64,000 nucleotides of DNA from DATIBQ01 sp964573395 (GCA_964573395.1 CAZNJI010000005.1:1-64000); one strand, 5' to 3'; shown: positions 16,186-25,400, counted from the first letter of the stretch. Made by a program: numbers and translations. Notes: generated by a model from the sequence alone, not told the origin.

Positions 16186-16271
16186 TGGTGCGCCGGGCAG
16201 GATTTGAACCTGCGTAGCCCGAAGGCGCCTGATTTACAGTCAGGTGTAATTGACCACTCTACCACCGACGC
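16186..16271 (-). tRNA. tRNA-Tyr (anticodon GTA)
   Basis: Acceptor GCGTCGG/CCGGCGC, a long variable arm and anticodon loop CTGTAAA give GTA. The 3' CCA is encoded after discriminator A. Confidence 0.95.
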
Positions 16272-16325
16272 ATATCTCGCCGTGAGACAAGCCCAGGCGG
16301 CGAGAGTAAATATGAAGAGAATAAA

Positions 16326-19016
16326 CTACGAGGCTTTCGCCTTGGCCGTAGCCTTCTCTGGTAAAGAACTATTAGTTCGTTTCTTTTTTTCAACATCAAC
16401 ACGAATGTCGCTGCCGGTAAAAGAGACGGTAATCGTATCACCCTCGGCAATGTGCCGAGAAATGATTTTTGTCGCAACTGGATTCAAAATTTTCGTTTGA
16501 ATTAGACGACTCAACGGACGCGCGCCGTAGTGCGGATTATACCCTTCTTTTGAAAGGTACGAAAGCGCATCATCGGTAAGACGGATCTGAATTCCTTTAT
16601 TCTTAAGCCGTTCAACCAGTTGGTCGACGCGGAGGGTCACAATTGATTTGATTGCCTCAGGAGACAGGATATCGAAAACCACGATTTCGTCAATTCGGTT
16701 CAAAAACTCCGGTCTGAAGTGGTCTTTAAGCGCTCCCGATACGCGATCTTTCACTTGGATATACTCATCAGCTGGAGACTGGTTATGGAATCCAATTGTT
16801 TCCATCTTCTGAATGAATTGACTGCCGATATTGCTCGTCATAATAATAACGGTATTCTTGAAGTTCACTATCCGCCCCTTAGAATCAGTAAGTCTTCCAT
16901 CATCGAGCACCTGCAAAAGCACGTTAAACACTTCTGGATGCGCCTTTTCAATTTCGTCGAACAGTACTACCGAGTACGGTCGGTGTCGAACTGCTTCGGT
17001 GAGCTGGCCCGATTCATCGTAGCCAACGTAGCCTGGAGGGCTGCCAATTAATTTTGAAATTGCGTGGCGCTCCATGTATTCGCTCATATCAATGCGAATG
17101 AGCGCCTTTTCGTCGTTAAACATGAATTCGGCAAGCGCCTTCGTGAGCTCGGTTTTTCCTACTCCAGTCGGCCCAAGAAAAATGAATGAGCCAATCGGCT
17201 TGTTCGGATCGGAAATGCCGGCACGCGATCGGCGAACCACGTGCGCCACCTTCTCAATTGCTTCATCTTGTCCTACTACCCGCTTATGGAGCTCCGCTTC
17301 CATGTGCTCAAGTTTTTCCCGTTCTTCTTCAAGCATTTTTACGAGTGGAATACCTGTCCAACGCGCAACCACTGCCGCAATGTCTTCGGCGGTAATTTCT
17401 TCTTTAAGTACCCGGCGCGACTTCTGCAGTTTTTTGAGCTTTGCCATTTTTTGCTCCAGCTCTTTCTTGAGCATCGGAATATAGCCGTAGCGAATTTCTG
17501 CTGCTCGGCCAAGATCGACGCGCTGTTCGGCAGCATCGGCTTCAAGGCGCATCGTTTCGAGCTCTTTCTTCACTCGAGTAATGTCCTGCAAAAGCTCTTT
17601 TTCGTTTTTCCATTTAATTTCGGTTTCCTTTACCTTGTCTTGCGTGTTGGCAATCTCAGCATCAATTTCCTTCAACCGAGATTTTACCGACTTGCCGTGG
17701 CTTCCCTGCTCAAGATCTTTCTTCAGCGCCTCTTTCTCGATTTCAAGGCGCATGATTTTTCGATGCGATTCTTCAAGAACAGTTGGCTTGTTTTCAAGCT
17801 GCATGCGCAAGCTCGATGACGCTTCATCTAAAAGATCGATCGCCTTATCAGGAAGGTAGCGGTTGGTAATGTAGCGCGTTGAAAGCTGCACTGCCGAAAC
17901 GATTGAGTCGTCGGTAATGTGCACACTGTGGTAAAGCTCGTACTTTTCTTTCAATCCTCGAAGAATGGCAATCGTATCTTCCTGGGTCGGCTCTTCAACG
18001 TAGACCGGCTGAAAGCGCCGAGCAAGCGCCGGATCTTTCTCGATGTGCTTCTGATATTCCTTGAGCGTCGTAGCACCAATGGCACGGATCTCTCCGCGGG
18101 CAAGCGCCGGTTTTAACATGTTTGCCATGTCCATCATTCCCTCGGCTGCGCCAGCGCCAACGATGGTGTGAATTTCGTCGATGAAGAGAATAACCTTCCC
18201 TTCAAGCCGCTCAACTTCCTTGAGGATGTTTTTCAATCGCTCTTCAAATTCTCCCCGGTACTTCGTTCCGGCAATGAGCGAGCCGATATCAAGAGAAACA
18301 AGCTCTTTGTCTTTGAGTGATTCCGGCACATCGCCGCGGGCAATGCGGTTTGCCAGCCCTTCCACGACGGCAGTTTTTCCGGTTCCTGGCTCTCCTAAAA
18401 GGATGGGATTGTTCTTCGTTCGGCGCGAAAGAATCTGCATAATGCGCATGATTTCCGCATCGCGGCCGATAACTGGATCGAGCTTGTCTTCATGGGCAAG
18501 CTTGGTGAGGTTTCTGGTAAATTTCGTCAGCATCCGCATTTTTTTCATCTGCGGGTTGTCGGTATTTTTCGCCTGGCGAACTTCTTCAACAATACCTAAA
18601 AGCTCATCGCGGTTAATTTTAAATTTCGCCAAAACTTCCTGCGACTGGCTTGAAACATCAAGAAGTGCAATGAAGAGATGTTCGGTAGAAACGAAATTAT
18701 CTTTCAGTTCCGTGGCAACGCGGAGCGAATGCTCGAAAATCTGCGCCAAGTCGCCCGTCACGAACATCTGGTATGACGGAGACATAGTGGTATTGGTTTC
18801 AGGCGCTTCAATTCCCTCGAGTACCGAATCGGTGAGAAGGATAGTGTCGACATCAAGCCGTTCCAGAAGCGAAAGAACGGTTGAATCTTCCTGGGTGAGG
18901 AGCGCGGCGAGCAAGTGCAGCGGGTTAACGTTATTCTGCCCTCTTTCAATTGCTAATTCATGTGCTCGTTTGATTGCCTCCTTCGCCTTGGTCGTAAATT
19001 GGTTTAGCGGTGGCAT
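16326..19016 (-). CDS. clpB: ClpB-type AAA+ disaggregase
   Basis: ClpB/Hsp104 threads aggregated proteins for refolding. Two Clp_N repeats span residues 1-145. NBD1 has Walker A GEPGTGKT near residue 208 and pore loop KYRGEF. The coiled-coil middle domain spans about residues 405-520, which separates ClpB from ClpA and ClpC. NBD2 has GPTGVGKT and pore loop GSPPGYVGY. The C-terminus matches the D2-small domain. The second ATG is preferred because TACACT lies 6 bases before it. No CIRCE element is visible. Tandem GTTATAAG units lie just upstream. Confidence 0.96.
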   Translation of the reverse strand: MPPLNQFTTKAKEAIKRAHELAIERGQNNVNPLHLLAALLTQEDSTVLSLLERLDVDTILLTDSVLEGIEAPETNTTMSPSYQMFVTGDLAQIFEHSLRVATELKDNFVSTEHLFIALLDVSSQSQEVLAKFKINRDELLGIVEEVRQAKNTDNPQMKKMRMLTKFTRNLTKLAHEDKLDPVIGRDAEIMRIMQILSRRTKNNPILLGEPGTGKTAVVEGLANRIARGDVPESLKDKELVSLDIGSLIAGTKYRGEFEERLKNILKEVERLEGKVILFIDEIHTIVGAGAAEGMMDMANMLKPALARGEIRAIGATTLKEYQKHIEKDPALARRFQPVYVEEPTQEDTIAILRGLKEKYELYHSVHITDDSIVSAVQLSTRYITNRYLPDKAIDLLDEASSSLRMQLENKPTVLEESHRKIMRLEIEKEALKKDLEQGSHGKSVKSRLKEIDAEIANTQDKVKETEIKWKNEKELLQDITRVKKELETMRLEADAAEQRVDLGRAAEIRYGYIPMLKKELEQKMAKLKKLQKSRRVLKEEITAEDIAAVVARWTGIPLVKMLEEEREKLEHMEAELHKRVVGQDEAIEKVAHVVRRSRAGISDPNKPIGSFIFLGPTGVGKTELTKALAEFMFNDEKALIRIDMSEYMERHAISKLIGSPPGYVGYDESGQLTEAVRHRPYSVVLFDEIEKAHPEVFNVLLQVLDDGRLTDSKGRIVNFKNTVIIMTSNIGSQFIQKMETIGFHNQSPADEYIQVKDRVSGALKDHFRPEFLNRIDEIVVFDILSPEAIKSIVTLRVDQLVERLKNKGIQIRLTDDALSYLSKEGYNPHYGARPLSRLIQTKILNPVATKIISRHIAEGDTITVSFTGSDIRVDVEKKKRTNSSLPEKATAKAKAS

Positions 19017-19022
19017 CATATA

Positions 19023-19066
19023 AGTGTAAAGTTATAAGGTTATAAGGTTATAAAGTTGAAAGTTAA
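19023..19066. repeat. Short tandem repeat in the clpB promoter region
   Basis: About four degenerate copies of an 8-9 base unit (GTTATAAG, GTTATAAG, GTTATAAA, GTTGAAAG) sit directly upstream of clpB. On the minus strand each gives a CTTATAAC or TTTATAAC box. Bases 19067-19225 hold nothing else recognisable. Confidence 0.6.
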
Positions 19067-19225
19067 ATGGAAAGCGGAAAAAACATCCATGCAGACGGGA
19101 CAGTGGTGCGGTAAGTTCTGTATTGGAAGTAGTATAGCATAAAAGTCAACAGCATTAAATATACTTTTTTGCCGGAAAAAAGTAATGGAAAAGATTTCGA
19201 GAAGTAGCCAGTTTGAAGTGAAGAA

Positions 19226-20419
19226 CTAAACTAAATTGTATTTAGCCAATACTTCTTTCAAGGCGTTTACGGCTTGTTTTAATTGGTGAAGTGTCGTCAT
19301 TCTGCCGTATGAAAACCGAAGCGCGCCAAGATCTTTTTCGTTTGGATATAAAAATGCAAGAATCGATGAATCTTTCCCGTCGTCGTTCTTGCAGGCGCTT
19401 TTTGAAGAAACGGCGATTCCCCGTGCATCAAGTTCAATGACCATCAATTCGCTCTCAATGTGTGGCACAACTACGTGCGTAATGTGAGGCAATCGTTCTG
19501 TCTCGGCTCCGCTAATTTTGATGTTTGGAATTTCGGAGGTAAGCAGCGTTTCAAATTTTTCTTGCAATCGCTTCAGCCGGCGAACTTCTTTTTCTTTTAT
19601 TTCATGCGCATACACGAGCGCCCATGAGAAATGGTAAATCAAAAAGAGCGGTTCGGTTCCCGGCCGGATGCCGAACTCCTGGTTGCCTCCGTACTGCTGC
19701 TGGCGCAGTTTTACTCCTCGGCGGCAATAGAGCGCCCCAACGCCACGGTGCGTATAAAGCTTCGTGCTTCCAATGGTCAGTAAGTCGGGATGCAACTGGT
19801 CAACATTGAGCGAGCAGTACGGCGCTGCCTGGGTTGCATCAACATGGAATAGTACTGCCTGATCGGGGTTAAGTTTCTTCCACTGCCGAATTACCTTCGC
19901 AATTTCTTTAATGGGCTGCAGGGTGCCAATTTCGTTATGTCCGTACACGCACGAAACTAGTACAGTCTTTTCGCTCAGAAGCGATGCAACCGATTCAGCG
20001 GTTACGATTCCCTGTTCGTTTGGAACGGCATACTTAATGGTTGCCCCCCGAGCAGCCAGTTCGGTAACGGCCATCAAGACCGATGGATGTTCGAACGAGC
20101 TCGTAATAATTTCCATCCGACTGTAAGATTTTTTCTTTCCAAAGAGTGCTTCAATGCTTCCAATGATTGCCAGCGTATTCGATTCAGTCGCCCCGGAAGT
20201 AAACATAATTTCTTCCGCATGCGCACCAAGAACGTTAGCCACGCGCTTGCGCGATTCTGATAGAATACGGCCAGCTTCAACTCCTTCGCGGTGGAGCGCA
20301 TGCGGATTAGCGCGAATAATACTACTTGAAAGATGGGGAGTTTTCCTCATCAGGCGCTCGTCAAGCGGAGCGGCTGAAGCGTAGTCGAGATAGATTCTTT
20401 TGTTGGAAAAAAATCTCAT
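19226..20419 (-). CDS. Cysteine desulfurase, NifS/IscS type
   Basis: This PLP enzyme releases sulfur from cysteine for Fe-S clusters and thio-modified tRNA. It has IYLDYASAAP at the start, MFTSGATESNTLAI, HVDATQAAPY and the PLP lysine in IGSTKLYTHRGVGALY. The catalytic cysteine sits in SSKSACKNDDGKDS. The usual histidine before the lysine and the GPKG motif are altered to STK and THRG. I chose the ATG at 20419 (MRFFSNKRIYLDY, 397 aa); the longer frame runs into the divergent gene. No iscU or mnmA lies nearby. Confidence 0.9.
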   Translation of the reverse strand: MRFFSNKRIYLDYASAAPLDERLMRKTPHLSSSIIRANPHALHREGVEAGRILSESRKRVANVLGAHAEEIMFTSGATESNTLAIIGSIEALFGKKKSYSRMEIITSSFEHPSVLMAVTELAARGATIKYAVPNEQGIVTAESVASLLSEKTVLVSCVYGHNEIGTLQPIKEIAKVIRQWKKLNPDQAVLFHVDATQAAPYCSLNVDQLHPDLLTIGSTKLYTHRGVGALYCRRGVKLRQQQYGGNQEFGIRPGTEPLFLIYHFSWALVYAHEIKEKEVRRLKRLQEKFETLLTSEIPNIKISGAETERLPHITHVVVPHIESELMVIELDARGIAVSSKSACKNDDGKDSSILAFLYPNEKDLGALRFSYGRMTTLHQLKQAVNALKEVLAKYNLV

Positions 20420-20421
20420 AA

Positions 20422-20458
20422 TTGAAAAAATGTTGAAATTATTGTAGAATTTGTCGCT
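20422..20458 (+). promoter_or_regulatory. Overlapping divergent promoters
   Basis: On the plus strand TTGAAA, a 16-17 bp spacer and TAGAAT precede the DUF4446 ATG by 8 bases. On the minus strand TACAAT in the same 40 bp could serve the desulfurase gene. Confidence 0.6.
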
Positions 20459-20935
20459 ATGATACTCGAGAGTATACCATTTATCATCGGCCTCCTTGCG
20501 TTTATTGTTCTTGCAGTGGCTGCGCTCTTTATAGCGCACATCCGCCTTTCTCGAAAGCTCAAGCGGTTCATGCTCGGCAAAAGCGCTTCATCGCTCGAAG
20601 AAAGCCTTGAAAGTATCATTGAACGAAATAGCACGATCGAAAAAACGCTCTCGGCCCATAAGGAAGCACTTGAAATTATTAATACGCGCCTCTCGGGCAG
20701 CATCCGCGGCACATCGCTTGTGCGCTATGATGCATTTCAAAACTCAGGCGGCGCGCAGAGTTTTGCGGCAGGATTCCTTGATGAGCACGGCAATGGATTT
20801 ATTCTTTCAGTCGTAACGAATCGAAGCCACGTAGGCGTATACGCAAAACCGGTTGCCGGCTTTGTAGCAACGGTCGAACTAACGCCGGAAGAATCAGAAG
20901 CATTGATGAAAACTAAAGAACAGCAAAAAATATGA
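20459..20935 (+). CDS. DUF4446 family membrane-anchored protein
   Basis: A membrane span lies at about residues 6-27 (FIIGLLAFIVLAVAALFIAH), then a coiled coil at about 45-80, then the DUF4446 core GTSLVRYDAFQNSGGAQSFAA, GFILSVVTNRSHVGVYAKPV. The function of the family is unknown; it occurs in Firmicutes and CPR. The 158-aa gene overlaps the infB start by 4 bases (ATGA), so the two are translationally coupled. The start is fixed by the promoter 8 bases away. Confidence 0.85.
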   Translation: MILESIPFIIGLLAFIVLAVAALFIAHIRLSRKLKRFMLGKSASSLEESLESIIERNSTIEKTLSAHKEALEIINTRLSGSIRGTSLVRYDAFQNSGGAQSFAAGFLDEHGNGFILSVVTNRSHVGVYAKPVAGFVATVELTPEESEALMKTKEQQKI

Positions 20936-22419
20936 GTACTATCCCCCGCCCTCCAGTTGTCGCCGTCATGGGACATATCGACCACGGAAAATCGACACTT
21001 CTGGATTACATTCGAAAAACAAACATCGTAGCCCAGGAAGCGGGTGGTATTACTCAGCACCTTTCGGCGTACGAAATAGTACACGCCGGAAGCAACGGTA
21101 CTGGTCGCGCCATTACCTTCCTTGATACTCCCGGCCATGCAGCATTTTCAGGAATGCGAGAGCGCGGCGCCCAAGTGGCAGACATTGCCATCTTAGTTGT
21201 TTCTGCCGAAGACGGAGTGAAAGCGCAGACGATTGAAGCACTGAAAACCATTCTTGAAGCAAAGATTCCCTACATCGTTGCCATCAATAAAATCGATAAG
21301 CCGGAAGCGAACATAGAAAAAATAAAAATGAACCTTGCCGAACATGAAGTGCTGGTTGAAGGATACGGCGGGCAAATTCCGTTCGTTCCCATTTCCGCAG
21401 TAACCGGCCAGGGCATCGATGATTTGCTTGAAACTATCCTGCTTGTTGCCGACCTTGAACAGTTTACAGGAGACTCAAGCGCTCCGGCTGAAGGCATTGT
21501 TATTGAATCGAAACTCGATGCAAAGCGCGGTATTGCCGCAACGATCATTATTAAGAACGGAACGCTCAAAAAGGGCGAATTCGTCGTTGCAGGAGATTCA
21601 TTCGCTTCAACCCGCATCATTGAAAACTTCCTGGGAAAGCAGGTGGAATCAGTCAGTTTCTCTTCTCCGGTGCAGCTGGTGGGCTTTTCTAAACTTCCCG
21701 CAGTTGGAAGCAGCATTACCCTGGTAAAAACAAAACGAGAAGCCGAAAATCTTTCTTCGGGAAATGCCGAGACACTGAAGCGAAGACACGAACAGGTGCA
21801 CGTAGCAGAGGGCATGAAAGTAGTACCCCTTATCATTAAAAGCGACGTATTCGGCACCGCTGAAGCAATTGAACGGGAAATCAAGAAATTGAGCGTTGAT
21901 GATGTCTATCCGAAAATAATCAGCAAAGGAATCGGGACCGTATCGGAATCTGACATCAAGCTTGCGCTTGGCGACAAAGAAACGCTCATTGTTGCCTTTA
22001 ATGTTGGCGTCGAACCAATCGTTCGGGAGCTCGCAGAAAAAGCAGGAATTGCCGTTCAGCCGTTCACCATTATCTATAAACTGACCGAATGGCTTGCCGA
22101 AGAGCTTGAGCGCCGCAGACCGCGAAAAGAAGTGCGTGAAGTGATTGGCAAGGCTAAAGTGCTAAAAGTCTTCTCTAAAACAAAAGAGCGGCAGGTTATT
22201 GGCTGCCGAATCGAAAGCGGGCTGCTTTCAGAACAAGCGAAAGTAAGCGTGCTCCGACGCGATTTCGAAATAACGCACGGAACGATCGTTGGGCTTGAGC
22301 AAAACAAGCAAAAAACAAAAGAAATTAAAGAAGGGAACGATTGCGGCATTCTGATTGAAACGAAGAATGATGTTGCACCGGGAGACGTGCTTGAGGCGTA
22401 CACCATGGTAACGCGCTAA
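20932..22419 (+). CDS. infB: Translation initiation factor IF-2
   Basis: IF-2 is the GTPase that brings fMet-tRNA to the 30S subunit and promotes subunit joining. G1 GHIDHGKST is at residue 13, with G3 DTPGHAAF, G4 NKID and G5 PISAVTGQG following. Domains II, III and the C-terminal fMet-tRNA-binding domain (CRIESGLL...GDCGIL-like end) follow in order. At 495 aa it lacks the whole N-terminal extension of E. coli IF-2 and starts at the G domain. It is followed after 5 bases by rbfA, the classic infB-rbfA order. Confidence 0.97.
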   Translation: MSTIPRPPVVAVMGHIDHGKSTLLDYIRKTNIVAQEAGGITQHLSAYEIVHAGSNGTGRAITFLDTPGHAAFSGMRERGAQVADIAILVVSAEDGVKAQTIEALKTILEAKIPYIVAINKIDKPEANIEKIKMNLAEHEVLVEGYGGQIPFVPISAVTGQGIDDLLETILLVADLEQFTGDSSAPAEGIVIESKLDAKRGIAATIIIKNGTLKKGEFVVAGDSFASTRIIENFLGKQVESVSFSSPVQLVGFSKLPAVGSSITLVKTKREAENLSSGNAETLKRRHEQVHVAEGMKVVPLIIKSDVFGTAEAIEREIKKLSVDDVYPKIISKGIGTVSESDIKLALGDKETLIVAFNVGVEPIVRELAEKAGIAVQPFTIIYKLTEWLAEELERRRPRKEVREVIGKAKVLKVFSKTKERQVIGCRIESGLLSEQAKVSVLRRDFEITHGTIVGLEQNKQKTKEIKEGNDCGILIETKNDVAPGDVLEAYTMVTR

Positions 22420-22424
22420 ATAAT

Positions 22425-22748
22425 ATGGAACAGAACCGGAAAGAAAAAATAGAAATGCACCTGAAGGAAATTATTGCTACCTTTCTTGAGCGCGAATCAA
22501 ACCGCACGAATCTACTGACGGTTACCCGCGTTCTGCTTGGCGACCGCGGCAAGCGTGCTCTAGTGTACCTCACTGTTCTTCCTGAAAGCGCAGAGGAAAG
22601 CGCCCTTTCGTTTGCAAAGCGAAAGCGCGCGGAGATGCGGGAATTTATCAAACCCTATCTGAATACAAAAACAATTCCCTTTCTCGACGTTGCAATTGAC
22701 ACTGGCGAGAAAGCCCGACAAACTATAGATGCTCTGTTAAAAGAGTGA
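22425..22748 (+). CDS. rbfA: Ribosome-binding factor A
   Basis: RbfA helps 16S rRNA 5' end maturation and 30S assembly. The 107-aa chain has the KH-like fold pattern of the family: a first helix (KIEMHLKEIIATFLERES), a strand TVTRVLLGDRGKRALVYLTV, helix AEESALSFAKRKRAEMREFIKPYL and strand IPFLDVAIDTGEKA. Its position directly after infB is the usual one. It ends in TGA two bases before tRNA-Cys, evidence that TGA is a stop in this genome. Confidence 0.93.
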   Translation: MEQNRKEKIEMHLKEIIATFLERESNRTNLLTVTRVLLGDRGKRALVYLTVLPESAEESALSFAKRKRAEMREFIKPYLNTKTIPFLDVAIDTGEKARQTIDALLKE

Positions 22749-22750
22749 TT

Positions 22751-22822
22751 GTCCTGGTGGCCAAGTGGTAAGGCGGAGCTCTGCAAAAGCTCTATACGCG
22801 AGTTCGATTCTCGCCCAGGACT
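22751..22822 (+). tRNA. tRNA-Cys (anticodon GCA)
   Basis: Acceptor GTCCTGG/CCAGGAC, anticodon loop CTGCAAA and discriminator T, which is typical of tRNA-Cys, are present. CCA is not encoded. Confidence 0.95.
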
Positions 22823-22825
22823 CCC

Positions 22826-22885
22826 TAAAACATTTGCTTCGCAAATGTTCGGGCGAATAATTTGCCCGAGGCAAATTGTTTTAGC
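22826..22885. repeat. Nested inverted repeat between two tRNAs
   Basis: An outer imperfect stem (CTAAAACATTTGC against GCAAATTGTTTTAG) encloses the hairpins AACATTTGC/GCAAATGTT and CGGGC/GCCCG, which compete for some of the same bases. It lies between tRNA-Cys and tRNA-Leu(TAA) and may be a terminator or processing element. Confidence 0.6.
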
Positions 22886-22901
22886 CACAACGTAATACAT
22901 T

Positions 22902-22985
<84 letters not shown>

Positions 22986-23045
22986 CAAATAAAAAAAGAG
23001 TTTTGTGGTCAGGGATAAATACATAATTTGCAGGAATCTCACAAG

Positions 23046-23128
23046 CTGGGAAACCCACGGTTTTCCCAATCCTTCCTCCACGGGGAAACAGCAGTTTCCC
23101 CGACCCCCTTCTGGTTCGAATCCTGCTA
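23046..23128 (-). repeat. Dispersed repeat copy B with tRNA T-arm head
   Basis: Read on the minus strand it begins with TAGCAGGATTCGAACC (23113-23128), identical to the T-arm side of the neighbouring tRNA-Lys at 23190-23205 but in inverted orientation. It continues into the same two-hairpin body as copy A. The last 32 bases are identical in both copies. Confidence 0.85.
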
Positions 23129-23183
23129 GACTAATCAATGTAACAAAAAATTCCTAGCAATAAGCTAAGAATTTTTTATTATG

Positions 23184-23256
23184 TGCGCCTAGCAGGATTC
23201 GAACCTGCGACCGTTTGCTTAAGAGGCAACTGCTCTACCGACTGAGCTATAGGCGC
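23184..23256 (-). tRNA. tRNA-Lys (anticodon CTT)
   Basis: Acceptor GCGCCTA/TAGGCGC and anticodon loop CTCTTAA give CTT. The last pair of the anticodon stem is a G-A mismatch. CCA is not encoded. A terminator-like hairpin (AATTC...GAATT with T tract) follows at about 23145-23180. Confidence 0.93.
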
Positions 23257-23267
23257 TTATAAAAATG

Positions 23268-23351
23268 TGCCGAGGAGAGGACTTGAACCTCCACAGGTGT
23301 AACCCTACCTGCTCCTAAGGCAGGCGCGTCTACCAATTTCGCCACCTCGGC
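23268..23351 (-). tRNA. tRNA-Leu (anticodon TAG)
   Basis: Acceptor GCCGAGG/CCTCGGC, a long variable arm and anticodon loop CTTAGGA are present. It is the fourth leucine tRNA in the window. Confidence 0.95.
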
Positions 23352-23408
23352 AGGCACTTTTTTATACCATAATTCCCTTTTCTTTTCAAAGATTCCTTTC
23401 CATTTATA

Positions 23409-23437
23409 TTGACAAATAAACATTTTTATGCATAATA
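23409..23437 (+). promoter_or_regulatory. Promoter of the SPFH-like gene
   Basis: A perfect TTGACA is followed after 17 bp by TGC-ATAATA, an extended -10. The ATG at 23474 lies about 36 bases further on, so this mRNA has a short leader. Confidence 0.6.
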
Positions 23438-23473
23438 TAATCAAACAATTTTCGTAAATTAAAAATAAAAAAT

Positions 23474-24694
23474 ATGGCATCAAACAAACGTCCGCTATTT
23501 CTGTTTACCCCTGAAAAAGGTAAGCATTATATCCTCACCAAATTCAACAAGGAAGTTGAGGAGGTATTCTACGATCCGAATAATCCGACAGAAGACGAGC
23601 CCTCTCTTTTATTCCTTATCCCCTACTTTTGGCAATTAGCCCAGTGGCAGCTTGAATGGACTGAAAGGATGAGCAAAGATGAAGCAATCGCCCGGAGAGA
23701 AAAAATTAAAAACGATCCGTTCCGAAGCCTTGAAATCTTGCTCGATCTTCCAACTGCAACTGAAGGACAACAATTAACCCAAGAAGGGAAAGAATCTGAG
23801 AAAACCGATGAAGCGAAATCGCTTCAGGTTATCGTTGTTCGGAAAGAGCCAGTTTGGTACTTGTTTCATTTGGAAGCTCACCCTGTTATTGTTCCGTTTA
23901 CTACAGAAGACGGGAGCGACTTCCTGCTCATCGTGCAAGCAGCGTATCAAACCAATGATGCAATCCTCGCAAAAACAAGCGTGAAAAACTATTTGTCGTT
24001 TGCGGAGGTTCAAATTTCAGAGGCGCTGGGAACTATTGGAAGAAATAAAACGTTCGACCAAGCCCTAAAAATCGATTCTGAAAATTTCGGAGATTTTGTC
24101 TCGGAAGGAATTACTATTGCTGATAACAGCTCTGAGACAAGAAGAAAGAAAAAAAGCGGCATCATCAAAGTCATCAAATACCTCAACAAAGAAAAGTTTA
24201 GAAAGTTAGGATTTGAGCTCACCGATCTCATGTTCACCCGAGTGCTGGTAACCAGAAGGTCTCATGACATTTTGGAACAAAAAGAAAACCTGAAAAAAGC
24301 CGTGCTGCAAAATCAGATCGCAGAAGAGCAGGCAAATGCTTTTAAAAAGCATCGCCAGGCTCAAATCGACATGCAGCGCAAAGAAGGCATCATTGTTTCA
24401 AAGAACATGCGCGACCAACTGCAAGAGGTTTACCGTTTCGACTACCATGAATCTCAATTGGTAGACAAAACAACGACAACCATTGCTCAAAACCTGGGAG
24501 CAACGCACGGGAAATTAACCCTCCTCGGAGAATCATTTCTGTCTAAAAAATCAGAAATGTACAAAGAGGCAGTGCTTGCAAACATGACTACCGAAGAAGA
24601 GCCTGATGTTGCAGGCACCATTGAAGAGGCAAACAAACAACAGAAAACGCCAAACAAACGAAAAGGAGGTAAATATGGCAAACCAAGGAACTAA
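23474..24694 (+). CDS. SPFH/band-7-like protein
   Basis: The 406-aa protein has a beta-rich N-terminal part (residues about 1-120), then a segment resembling an SPFH (stomatin/flotillin) core: VQAAYQTNDAILAKTSVKNY, SEALGTIGRNKTFDQALKI and LGFELTDLMFTRVLVTRR. A coiled-coil region at about 285-330 (ILEQKENLKKAVLQNQIAEEQANAFKK) and a Lys-rich tail follow. SPFH proteins scaffold membranes, but no membrane span is obvious here, so it may associate through the small membrane protein encoded next, whose start overlaps this gene. The assignment is by pattern only. Confidence 0.62.
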   Translation: MASNKRPLFLFTPEKGKHYILTKFNKEVEEVFYDPNNPTEDEPSLLFLIPYFWQLAQWQLEWTERMSKDEAIARREKIKNDPFRSLEILLDLPTATEGQQLTQEGKESEKTDEAKSLQVIVVRKEPVWYLFHLEAHPVIVPFTTEDGSDFLLIVQAAYQTNDAILAKTSVKNYLSFAEVQISEALGTIGRNKTFDQALKIDSENFGDFVSEGITIADNSSETRRKKKSGIIKVIKYLNKEKFRKLGFELTDLMFTRVLVTRRSHDILEQKENLKKAVLQNQIAEEQANAFKKHRQAQIDMQRKEGIIVSKNMRDQLQEVYRFDYHESQLVDKTTTTIAQNLGATHGKLTLLGESFLSKKSEMYKEAVLANMTTEEEPDVAGTIEEANKQQKTPNKRKGGKYGKPRN

Positions 24695-25361
24695 CAAAAG
24701 GCGTAGGCTGCAGCCATGGTGGGTAAAAATAGCATGGTGGACAGCAGTGCTCTTAGCTTTTGCTATCATCATAGGGCTACTCATTCTCATTTTCAGCATT
24801 CCCTGGTATTGGCTGCTGCTTGGAATCGCAGCGATTTATCTCCTTTCGCAAGGAAGATCGATCGGATCAGTTACTGTTCCTGGCATAGGATGGAAATGGG
24901 TACTTGGAATTCTAATTGGTACTGGAGTTCTACTCAGCCTTCCATCCATCATCGGCTGGATTAAAACAAAGACTGAAACAGGATATTACGCCTGGGCGAA
25001 ACGCTACTACGAGAACCTTTCAGAAGAAGAGAAAATCAAAGCTGGAATAGGTTGGAGTACCATCAGTCAAGGAGAAACAAAATATTTGTTTCTCCAAAGG
25101 GATAAAAGCCGCACTTTTGAATTCGACGGATTAGAGAACGGTGATACCGTTACTGCCCGCCTGATGCGAAGAGATACTGATTCGCCGCGGATGATTGCCG
25201 TTTGGACGGAGGGTAACCCAATTTACATTAATGGCTATCCTTATGGAACAAAAGAAGATGTGGATGGTTTTCCTATCGACTTTGAAACAAATCTGAGCCC
25301 AGGGTTGTACCTGGTAACAGTCAACAAAAAAATCAAAATGCGCTTTGCCAAAGAATGGTAA
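24675..25361 (+). CDS. Membrane protein partner of the SPFH-like gene
   Basis: The start at 24675 (MANQGTNKRRRLQPWW) is fixed by AAAGGAGG eight bases upstream, one of the few strong Shine-Dalgarno sequences in the window; it overlaps the previous gene by 20 bases. The 228-aa product has a basic N-terminus, two or three membrane spans between residues about 18 and 95 (AVLLAFAIIIGLLILIF, WYWLLLGIAAIYLL, WVLGILIGTGVLLSL) and a soluble C-terminal domain of about 125 residues. No family is recognised. A strong terminator follows. Confidence 0.7.
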   Translation: MANQGTNKRRRLQPWWVKIAWWTAVLLAFAIIIGLLILIFSIPWYWLLLGIAAIYLLSQGRSIGSVTVPGIGWKWVLGILIGTGVLLSLPSIIGWIKTKTETGYYAWAKRYYENLSEEEKIKAGIGWSTISQGETKYLFLQRDKSRTFEFDGLENGDTVTARLMRRDTDSPRMIAVWTEGNPIYINGYPYGTKEDVDGFPIDFETNLSPGLYLVTVNKKIKMRFAKEW

Positions 25362-25400
25362 CGCAAAACGCCATCCGAGTTCGGATGGCGTTTTTTACTG
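25362..25400. terminator. Bidirectional terminator
   Basis: AAAACGCCATCCGA/CGGATGGCGTTTT is a near-perfect stem followed by T6. It separates the convergent SPFH and pilin operons. Confidence 0.9.
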
